Assembly: GCA_910587755.1 (NCBI GenBank)
Contig: CAJUNZ010000092.1
Span: 1 to 11,463 of the forward strand
Length of the DNA: 11,463 bases
Direction: 5' to 3'
From: an uncultured Acetatifactor sp.
Lineage (GTDB): Bacteria > Bacillota > Clostridia > Lachnospirales > Lachnospiraceae
The notes beneath the pieces are model-generated. The model ran no database searches. It was given only the letters and a program-made list of their open reading frames with translations, and was not told the DNA's origin. Positions 5,695-11,463 of this stretch are shown in pieces (position 1 is the stretch's first letter; each line of letters opens with the position of its first letter). A program made the translations under genes and the position numbers.

Positions 5695-6162
5695 CTACTC
5701 ACCCGCCTTTCCTGCCTGCAGAATATCATAGATGGGGAACTTGACCGGATACCCGTTGTTGTCCACAATCACCTGGCAGGCCTTGTGTTTCTCCACATTG
5801 ATCACAATGGGCCCCTGCAGGTTCACACTCATCTTCTGAATATCCCCGGGAATGGACACCGTCACCAGCACCAGCAGGTCATCCGGGCTGATCTCTCCCA
5901 GCTCCGCAAGCAGCTGGTCTTCCACCTCCGGATTATAGTCCGGTTTCACAATCAGGGGGTTCATCACAGGCATGGCAAAGGCAGGTTCATCCAGGGACTG
6001 CAGAAAACGGATGCCCACGTCGGTACCCTTCTCCTCGTCATGGAGCAGGGCAAAGCGTTTCATCTCCGGGAAACCGATAATACCGTTCTCAAAGGTGACA
6101 ATCTTCTCATCCGCAATTTCTATTTCCCCGAAAATCTTTGTGTTAATCTTCATAATCGGCAC
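5695..6162 (-). CDS. fliW: FliW, CsrA antagonist and flagellar assembly factor
   Basis: 155 residues from GTG at 6160-6162. An ATG three codons later (6151-6153) gives MKINTKIFGEIEI, the typical FliW start, and is an equally plausible initiation site. AAGGA at 6171-6175 is 8 nt from the GTG, and AAGGA at 6166-6170 is 12 nt from the ATG. Family features include IVTFENGIIGFPEMKRFALL (residues 21-40), the LVTVSIPGDIQKMSVNLQGP segment (99-118) and the C-terminal ACQVIVDNNGYPVKFPI (128-144). FliW binds either flagellin or CsrA. When flagellin is exported, freed FliW inhibits CsrA and flagellin translation rises. It starts 11 nt after flgL and abuts csrA, the conserved arrangement in Firmicutes. 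Confidence 0.96.
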   Translation of the reverse strand: MPIMKINTKIFGEIEIADEKIVTFENGIIGFPEMKRFALLHDEEKGTDVGIRFLQSLDEPAFAMPVMNPLIVKPDYNPEVEDQLLAELGEISPDDLLVLVTVSIPGDIQKMSVNLQGPIVINVEKHKACQVIVDNNGYPVKFPIYDILQAGKAGE

Positions 6163-6173
6163 AAATCCTTTCC

Positions 6174-8063
6174 TTATATAAAGTTCAACAGTGTGGTTTT
6201 CATCACCTTGCCCGCAGCCATCAAGGCCGCGTCATAGGTCAGCTCTGCGCTGCTGAGCTGGATCGCCACTTCCGTAATGTCAATGTCCTCATTCTCGCTC
6301 TTAAGTGTCTCAAAGGTGGTCTTCTGGTTCTGCATACGGTTCTTGATCAGTTCCAGCTTGCTGCTGCGGCTGCCGCAGTTGGTGATGCACAGATTGGCGT
6401 CATCCAGGTGTTTCTGAAATGCCGTAATGGAGCTCTCAAACAGTTTCTGTTCCTTGTCCTTGGCCAGGGTCAGAGCCTTCTCCACAGCTTCCTGCTGTTT
6501 CTTCAGAATCTGCAGGTTCTGCTCCCGGTTAGGATCGTCACTGGGAATTTTTTCCTCAAGCTCTTTCAGGTTGGCCTGAACCCCCTCCAGGTCAAGCACA
6601 TTCTGAATCGCGCTCAGCAGGTCATCCACCTCTCTGCCAACACCGTGCTTAAAGCACTCGTCCGCTGTAGAATTCACCCTTATGGTCTGATTAAATCCCA
6701 CATCATATTCAATCGTCTGGCGCTCGGCGTTGGGCTCCAGGTACTCTTTATTGTACTCCACTTTCTCCCCGTCCACTGTGGCCTCGCAGGCAAAATAGTG
6801 CTCCGGACGCAGATCCCCTTTCTGCCAGCTTCCCTTGTCATAGGTTATCTGAATCTCCGACTCATCCAGATTGGGAGTGCCTTCCAGATCCTTTGTGGAT
6901 ACCAGCGTCTCATAGCGGTCCTTGCCCAGAAGAATCTCTCCTGTCTCCGGCACATATACAATGGCACTGGGACTCTTGGCCACGAAGGCATATGGATCCT
7001 CATAGGAGTGCATGGTGATAATTCTGGCCGGGTCTGCCGCGCCTGCAGTAGTGTCAGGCCAGGTCTTATCCAAATGTCCCGCAGGATTAGCAGTCGGATC
7101 CGTAAATTTAATTTCCGGTGTCTTCACCTGAGTGGGATACGCCGCCTCATTAGTGCTCCAATCCGTAGTCCAGCTGTTCAGATCCGCTGCAATATCCGGA
7201 TAGTCATTGGGATCGGCATTCGTTATTGCATTGGTAATGGCCGTGTTAATCTCCGTCAAATCCGTCTGACTCAAGTTATTGAAATCATAGTCGCTGAGGC
7301 TTTTGGGCGGCGTTAAAGTGCCAAGTTCCGCATTCACCGGATCCGCATACTTGTCTATTTTTCCCAGAAGGTCATTGAGGTTTGTTACATAGGTCTTCAG
7401 CGCCGGGTCATCTCCGTAATCAGAACAGTCGTTATACGCCAGCCTGATACGATATACTTCCACAGAGCTGATATCCTGATCGGTTATCTTACTCATGTCA
7501 GCGTCATTATAATTGCCGGAATTCAGATCCAGAAGGTTTCCCGTATTTACCTTCACTATGGAATCAATGGCGCTGCTGTCCAGCTGCTCGGTGAGAGTGT
7601 AATCCACCTTCTGGGTCTCCATGAAGCTCAGCGGAGTATTGGTGCGGTAGCCTGTAAACACATACCTTCCCGCATAGTCCGCATCCCCGGTGGAATATAC
7701 CTCCTCCCCCAGAGCCTTCAGCTGCTCCAGAATAATCTGGCGGTTAGCCGTCGTCAGCGGGCTGTTGGAACCTGTCTCACACTGTCCGATCATGTTGGTG
7801 ATAATCTGTGAAAGGTTCTTGATGGCGCTCTCCGTCACGCTCAGCCAGCTCTCCGCATCGGGAATGTTCTTGCTGTAATACTGTGTGATCTCTGTGACAT
7901 TGCTGCGCAGGCGCAGGGCCCGGATGGCAATGACAGGATCATCCGAGGGCCTGTTGATTTTCTTCTGGCTGGACATCTGGGTACTCAGTTTGTCCTGGTA
8001 AATCTTGTTGGTATTGATATTTGACAGATTATTATTCTGCATAATCTTATTTGTTATTCTCAT
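6174..8063 (-). CDS. flgL: FlgL (HAP3), hook-filament junction protein, enlarged
   Basis: 629 residues, about twice the usual FlgL (E. coli about 317). FlgL is the second junction ring, between FlgK and the filament. The N-terminus MRITNKIMQNNNLSNIN (1-17) and KKINRPSDDPVIAIRALRLR (34-53) are typical FlgL/flagellin-family D0-D1 sequence. The C-terminus (about 540-629) has RSSKLELIKNRMQNQK and DIDITEVAIQLSSAELTYDA, again canonical. The extra length is a central insertion of roughly residues 175-520 with acidic, Tyr/Thr/Pro-rich sequence, presumably surface-exposed domains. A ribosome site AAAGGGA lies 7 nt before ATG 8061-8063. It starts 31 nt after flgK2. FlgN-type chaperones and the FliT-like protein are possible export partners. 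Confidence 0.95.
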   Translation of the reverse strand: MRITNKIMQNNNLSNINTNKIYQDKLSTQMSSQKKINRPSDDPVIAIRALRLRSNVTEITQYYSKNIPDAESWLSVTESAIKNLSQIITNMIGQCETGSNSPLTTANRQIILEQLKALGEEVYSTGDADYAGRYVFTGYRTNTPLSFMETQKVDYTLTEQLDSSAIDSIVKVNTGNLLDLNSGNYNDADMSKITDQDISSVEVYRIRLAYNDCSDYGDDPALKTYVTNLNDLLGKIDKYADPVNAELGTLTPPKSLSDYDFNNLSQTDLTEINTAITNAITNADPNDYPDIAADLNSWTTDWSTNEAAYPTQVKTPEIKFTDPTANPAGHLDKTWPDTTAGAADPARIITMHSYEDPYAFVAKSPSAIVYVPETGEILLGKDRYETLVSTKDLEGTPNLDESEIQITYDKGSWQKGDLRPEHYFACEATVDGEKVEYNKEYLEPNAERQTIEYDVGFNQTIRVNSTADECFKHGVGREVDDLLSAIQNVLDLEGVQANLKELEEKIPSDDPNREQNLQILKKQQEAVEKALTLAKDKEQKLFESSITAFQKHLDDANLCITNCGSRSSKLELIKNRMQNQKTTFETLKSENEDIDITEVAIQLSSAELTYDAALMAAGKVMKTTLLNFI

Positions 8064-8094
8064 ATGAAGTTCCCTTTCTATCCGGCCGGCCCTT

Positions 8095-10137
8095 TTACAC
8101 GCCGGTCTGCAGGATCAGCCTGTCATAAATTTCAGTCAGAGTCTGTACCATCTTGGAAGCCAGATTGTATCCGTTCTGATACCTTACCAGGTTTACCGCT
8201 TCCTCGTCCTCGTCCACGCCGGAGATGGAAAGCCTCTGGGTGTCAATAGAACCTGCAACATCGCGGAAACTCTGATAGAAGGTATTCGCCCGCTTCATGT
8301 TCAGTGCCACATCCGCCAGTATGCCCTGCAGGAACTCTGAGGCGGAACTGCCCCTAAAGCTCATCTTATCCTTGTCTGTGGCAAGCTTCTGCAAATCTTT
8401 CAGCAGATCGTTCTGCTCCACACCGTCGCCCTGTTTTTTCTTGGTGGCAAGACGGCTGGGATCATTCTCCAAAGTGTTGGAGATGTCAAAATTCTGGGCC
8501 TTCATCACATAATAGCTGTCCTGGGTCACATTCTTGCCCACCTGGACTTTTATCACCGTGTCCTGTCTGGCCTGCTTCTCTGCGTCCGCTTCCGTCATGC
8601 CTGGATTCTGGGCCATAAGTTCCTTTTTCCGGGCTTCCACCTTCTCAGCCAGTTTGTCATATCTGGTGGCATCCGGGAAAAGATACTGTCCATTCTGGGA
8701 AGCCGCATCTTCTGTGACTTTGTTGGCCGTAAAGAGCTCTATACCGGGAATATCGCCTGCATAACCGCTCACCAGAATATCGTTAAACTTCTGGGAGAAA
8801 GTTCTGATCCACTCATTCATCTGGGACATATAGTAAGGCACACCCTGATAGTTCAAGGCGGTTCCCACTGTGGCAGTCTTGCCCACCCTGTCGTTGGTCA
8901 CATGGGAGGTATTCAGCTCGCTGTCCGAAAGGATGAATTTATAGCTCACCACTTCGTTGCCGTTTTCGTCGTAACGGATACTGTACTCCCAGGAATCATA
9001 GTAATAGTCTTTATTGCCCAGACTGATAACACCGCCCTGGTCAGAAAGATTGCACTTGTTCAAGTCTTTCAGGTAGTGTTTATCCACTTCAATCGTAACT
9101 GTATCATGAGTTGTGGTCTGTGTTGTTCCGTCCGGTTTTGTAGTGGTTATGGTCTCTGTTCCAATATCCTGGATGACTCCGCTGAAGTTCTCACCATTGT
9201 TGCCGTCCCGCATCTCCACCAGACCTCTGAGAGCGCCCCCCAGCGCGCCGCTGTAAAGGTTCAGCTTGGATCCGTCCGCCCAGTACACATCATACAGGCC
9301 GTCAATATCCGTCTGGTGAACTTTCTCATGGGAACTCCTGGCCACACATTCCAGGCTGTTGTAGTTGTTGCCGTCAATCAGCACCTGTCCGCCTGCTATG
9401 CGCACAATGAATCTGCTGCCGCCGGTTTCCCTGTCAGGGTTATTTGCGTCCGCAATTTTTGTCTCTGTCACGTCCACATCCACGATCTGGGAAAGCTGAT
9501 CCATCAGAAGTGTCCTTCTGTCCCGAAGCTCGTTGGCATTGACTCCTGTGAGCTCTATGGTGTTGATCTGCTTGTTCAGTGTGGCGATCTCTCCGGCCAG
9601 GGAGTTGATCTCATCAATCTTTACCTTGATCTCCAGATTTGTATCCTTCTGCAGCTTTTCCAGGTTCCCGGCCACGCCGTTAAAATACTCTGCCAGAGAG
9701 CCCGCATATCCCACAAACTGCTCTTTGGTGGGCACGCTGTTGGGATTTTTCAGCAGCTCTTCCATACCTGTGACAATCATCTGGTCAAAAACTGTCTTAA
9801 AGCCTGCGTTTTTGCCGTTGTCGTCAAAATAGGACTCGATCTGCTGCATATAATACTGTTTCTGGCCGTATTCGCCCACTTTCGCATTGTTATTCCAGTA
9901 TCTATAATCGTAAAATTCATCCCGAATCCGTTCAATGGCCAGTGTCTCCACACCTGCACCTGCACAGCCGTATGTCTGGAATACCCGCAGAGCATTGGAC
10001 GCCTGCTGCGTCACCTGCTGTCTGCTGAATCCTTCTGTCTGTACATTGGCAATGTTGTTGGATGTGGTGTTCAATGCCGCATTGCTGGCCAGCAGCCCCG
10101 TATATGCAATGGTTAATCCAAAAAATTGTGATGGCAT
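8095..10137 (-). CDS. flgK: FlgK (HAP1), hook-filament junction protein, second copy (flgK2)
   Basis: A complete 680-residue FlgK. It forms the first junction ring on the hook. The N-terminal signature is clear: FFGLTIAYTGLLASNAALNT (5-24) and NIANVQTEGFSRQQ (28-41), matching the usual NIANxxTPGYSRQ. A heptad-rich D1 helix follows, and an LGGALRGLVEMRDG block in the middle matches the FlgK SGKLGGLLxxRD motif. The C-terminus VNLVRYQNGYNLASKMVQTL aligns with the FlgK D0 helix. AGGAG (10145-10149) lies 7 nt upstream of ATG 10135-10137. Length is above the typical 450-600, from insertions in the middle. It lies directly downstream of another flgK and differs clearly from it in sequence at the C-terminus, so the two are diverged paralogues. 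Confidence 0.95.
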   Translation of the reverse strand: MPSQFFGLTIAYTGLLASNAALNTTSNNIANVQTEGFSRQQVTQQASNALRVFQTYGCAGAGVETLAIERIRDEFYDYRYWNNNAKVGEYGQKQYYMQQIESYFDDNGKNAGFKTVFDQMIVTGMEELLKNPNSVPTKEQFVGYAGSLAEYFNGVAGNLEKLQKDTNLEIKVKIDEINSLAGEIATLNKQINTIELTGVNANELRDRRTLLMDQLSQIVDVDVTETKIADANNPDRETGGSRFIVRIAGGQVLIDGNNYNSLECVARSSHEKVHQTDIDGLYDVYWADGSKLNLYSGALGGALRGLVEMRDGNNGENFSGVIQDIGTETITTTKPDGTTQTTTHDTVTIEVDKHYLKDLNKCNLSDQGGVISLGNKDYYYDSWEYSIRYDENGNEVVSYKFILSDSELNTSHVTNDRVGKTATVGTALNYQGVPYYMSQMNEWIRTFSQKFNDILVSGYAGDIPGIELFTANKVTEDAASQNGQYLFPDATRYDKLAEKVEARKKELMAQNPGMTEADAEKQARQDTVIKVQVGKNVTQDSYYVMKAQNFDISNTLENDPSRLATKKKQGDGVEQNDLLKDLQKLATDKDKMSFRGSSASEFLQGILADVALNMKRANTFYQSFRDVAGSIDTQRLSISGVDEDEEAVNLVRYQNGYNLASKMVQTLTEIYDRLILQTGV

Positions 10138-10148
10138 TTTCTTTCTCC

Positions 10149-10182
10149 TATTTCAAGTTCCGTCTCTACGTTCCAGCGCCCT
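10149..10182. repeat. 34-nt direct repeat, copy 1
   Basis: The segment at 10149-10182 recurs at 10291-10324 with a single difference (A at 10168 against G at 10310). It begins 11 nt upstream of the flgK2 start codon, so its end overlaps the flgK2 ribosome site by one base. Key internal elements are GTCTC (10162-10166) and AGCGCCC (10175-10181). Confidence 0.95.
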
Positions 10183-10254
10183 GGCAGGGAATAAACTCCT
10201 GTCCGCCTAGGACTTGCGGCCAGTAGTTTATTCCGGGCGCTTTCTCTTTGAGAC
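10162..10254 (-). repeat. Large imperfect foldback between the two flgK genes
   Basis: Nested inverted repeats around a 9-nt loop. Reading outward: CCGC/GCGG (10203-10206 with 10216-10219), CTG/CAG (10199-10201 with 10221-10223), a perfect 10-bp arm GGAATAAACT/AGTTTATTCC (10188-10197 with 10225-10234), AGCGCCC/GGGCGCT (10175-10181 with 10235-10241), and GTCTC/GAGAC (10162-10166 with 10250-10254). No U tract follows on the minus strand, so it is not a standard terminator. It could be a processing or stability element in the flgK mRNA, or a small palindromic interspersed repeat. Confidence 0.85.
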
Positions 10255-10290
10255 TGTTTGGCTAGTTCTCTTTTTTCCAGTCCCGCCTTT

Positions 10291-10324
10291 TATTTCAAGT
10301 TCCGTCTCTGCGTTCCAGCGCCCT
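10291..10324. repeat. 34-nt direct repeat, copy 2
   Basis: The partner of the repeat at 10149-10182, 33 of 34 identical, offset by 142 nt. It lies 11 nt downstream of the upstream flgK stop codon, mirroring the 11-nt distance of copy 1 from the flgK2 start. The two copies thus bracket almost the whole intergenic region. Confidence 0.95.
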
Positions 10325-10335
10325 TATATGATATC

Positions 10336-11439
10336 TTATGCGCCCAGGGTGCTGAGGATATGTTCCAGCATCTCGTCGATCACATTGATATAGCGGCTGG
10401 AGGCGTTGTAGGCATTCTGGAACTTAATCATGTTGGACAATTCCTCATCGGAGGACACTCCCACCACCTGCTCCCTTGCGCTGGTGATGCCCTCTACAGT
10501 GTTCTCCTGATTTGTAAATATATGCCTGAACTGATAGCCTGAGTTTGCAACCTGAGACACCAGATCACTATAATAGTCTACAAAGGAACTGGTCTTCTTC
10601 ACATTGGGATTCAGGGTATAAATCTCCTCCGTGAAAGCTTCTTTCAGAGCATTGGCAGTGGCTTTGTCCTCGGAGCCGTCCGCCAGGCGGAACCCTAACA
10701 TGGAAGGTTTCTGCATCAGCTCCGGATCCACCTGCAGATTCTTAATAGAGTACAGGCTTCCGTCCTCCCGGGCCTCCGTGTCGCTGCCGGGTTTTTCTTC
10801 ATTGTACACCCAGCACTCTTCCCCTGCTTTGATAACAACATTGCCCTGTGCATCCACCACATCTGCCGCCAGCTTCACCTTCCGGTATCCGTCCGTGGCA
10901 GACTTTGCAAACATCTGAATGGGGCTGCCGTCATCCTTGCGCATATAGTTCCCATCCGCCGTACAGTACTTGACATTCTGCAGTGTTATCGTTCCACCGT
11001 TCCCGTCATCTACCGTCAGGTTCCCGGTGGTAACACCCGCAGCCTCCGCCAGGACTGAATTCACCTTGGTGGCCACAACGTGAATCAGCTGGTCAAACTC
11101 CGCCTGGATATTCATAAGTATGGACTGGGATACACTGTCATAATCCTTTTCGATATCCGTATAATCTGCCCTGTGGTCCCCCCGGGCCAGAAGCATGGCT
11201 TTCAGCCCGCCTATATCTGTATTCAGATCTGAGGAGATCTCCCTGGTCAGGTCGAACACCTCTGCACCGTCGATATTATATTCTCTGCTGCCGTCATCCA
11301 TGGTCTTATACGTGGCATTCTGATACCAGAATGGTGTGTAAAACCCTGTGGCTTTGTCCTCGTAAATGCCGATCTCATAGGAGACCTCACCTTTTACGAA
11401 ATCCATCCCCTCAATCTGTACCCAGACGGCGCCGCTTGC
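10336..11439 (-). CDS. flgK: FlgK (HAP1), first copy (flgK1), C-terminal part only
   Basis: 367 residues of genuine sequence; the N-terminal half is missing because the assembled sequence ends. Reading begins at ASGAVWVQIEG. DIGGLKAMLLARGD (about residue 75-90 of the fragment) is the FlgK GG-L-A-LL-RD block, and the C-terminus SDEELSNMIKFQNAYNASSR and the following INVIDEMLEHIL are textbook FlgK D0. This C-terminus is closer to the usual FlgK sequence than that of the complete copy downstream, so this may be the orthologous HAP1 and the other the specialised paralogue. The frame stays open through the last bases of the window with an apparent GTG start, but the first five residues (MLFRS) are translated adapter and must not be counted. 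It stops at TAA 10336-10338. Confidence 0.93.
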   Translation of the reverse strand, partial: ASGAVWVQIEGMDFVKGEVSYEIGIYEDKATGFYTPFWYQNATYKTMDDGSREYNIDGAEVFDLTREISSDLNTDIGGLKAMLLARGDHRADYTDIEKDYDSVSQSILMNIQAEFDQLIHVVATKVNSVLAEAAGVTTGNLTVDDGNGGTITLQNVKYCTADGNYMRKDDGSPIQMFAKSATDGYRKVKLAADVVDAQGNVVIKAGEECWVYNEEKPGSDTEAREDGSLYSIKNLQVDPELMQKPSMLGFRLADGSEDKATANALKEAFTEEIYTLNPNVKKTSSFVDYYSDLVSQVANSGYQFRHIFTNQENTVEGITSAREQVVGVSSDEELSNMIKFQNAYNASSRYINVIDEMLEHILSTLGA

Positions 11440-11463
11440 AGATCGGAAGAGCACACGTCTGAA
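11440..11463. other. Illumina TruSeq adapter remnant at contig end
   Basis: The final 24 bases begin AGATCGGAAGAGCACACGTC and match the start of the standard TruSeq indexed adapter exactly. This is untrimmed library adapter, not genomic DNA, so the biological sequence ends at 11439. Confidence 0.97.

Noticed and set aside
5694..5768. Longer CsrA beginning inside fliW
   Set aside because: CsrA proteins begin at the ML-LSR segment; the upstream residues are fliW DNA read in another frame.
8902..10116. A 404-codon open frame on the plus strand, antisense to flgK2
   Set aside because: It lies entirely opposite a certain FlgK gene, its translation is Cys/His/Val-rich with no recognisable domain, and it lacks a ribosome site. 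It is a by-product of flgK codon usage, as are the 302-codon plus frame at 6408-7316 and the 206-codon one at 694-1314.
10149..10324. CRISPR-like repeat
   Set aside because: Only two copies, a 108-nt spacing and the presence of a foldback in between do not fit a CRISPR array; no cas genes are present.

Overview
The window is the late (filament and hook-junction) part of a flagellar locus. Every supported gene lies on the minus strand, so it reads from the right end to the left. Gene order, the flagellin N-terminus (a partial MVVQHNLTAMN at the left edge), strong AAGGAGG ribosome sites and the fliW-csrA pair all point to a motile Firmicute, most likely a Lachnospiraceae-type gut Clostridium. 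This placement is inferred from sequence style, not from a search.

Layout in reading order: the C-terminal part of a first flgK (flgK1) is cut off at the right edge, where the last 24 bases are Illumina adapter rather than genome. A 197-nt spacer follows, holding a 34-nt direct repeat and a large foldback. Then come a complete second flgK (flgK2), an unusually long flgL, fliW and csrA, closely spaced. A sigma-28 type promoter sits between csrA and flaG, and opens a second unit: flaG, fliD, fliS and a FliT/FlgN-type chaperone, closed by a good intrinsic terminator. A flagellin gene (flagellin A) follows with its own sigma-28 promoter, about 118-nt leader and terminator. A second flagellin (flagellin B) follows, of which only the promoter, leader and first 11 codons are present; its promoter matches the SigD consensus exactly.

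How the parts work together: FlgK and FlgL form the hook-filament junction, FliD caps the growing filament, FliS and the FliT-like protein are export chaperones, FlaG influences filament length, and flagellin is the filament subunit. FliW and CsrA should form the homeostatic switch known from Bacillus subtilis, in which free FliW sequesters CsrA and CsrA represses flagellin translation. The most interesting feature is that all three sigma-28 leaders (flaG, flagellin A, flagellin B) carry a GGA-in-loop hairpin a few nucleotides upstream of an AAGGAGG ribosome site. This suggests that the CsrA-FliW switch may control the flaG-fliD-fliS unit as well as flagellin.

No tRNA, rRNA, CRISPR array, transposase or plus-strand gene was found.
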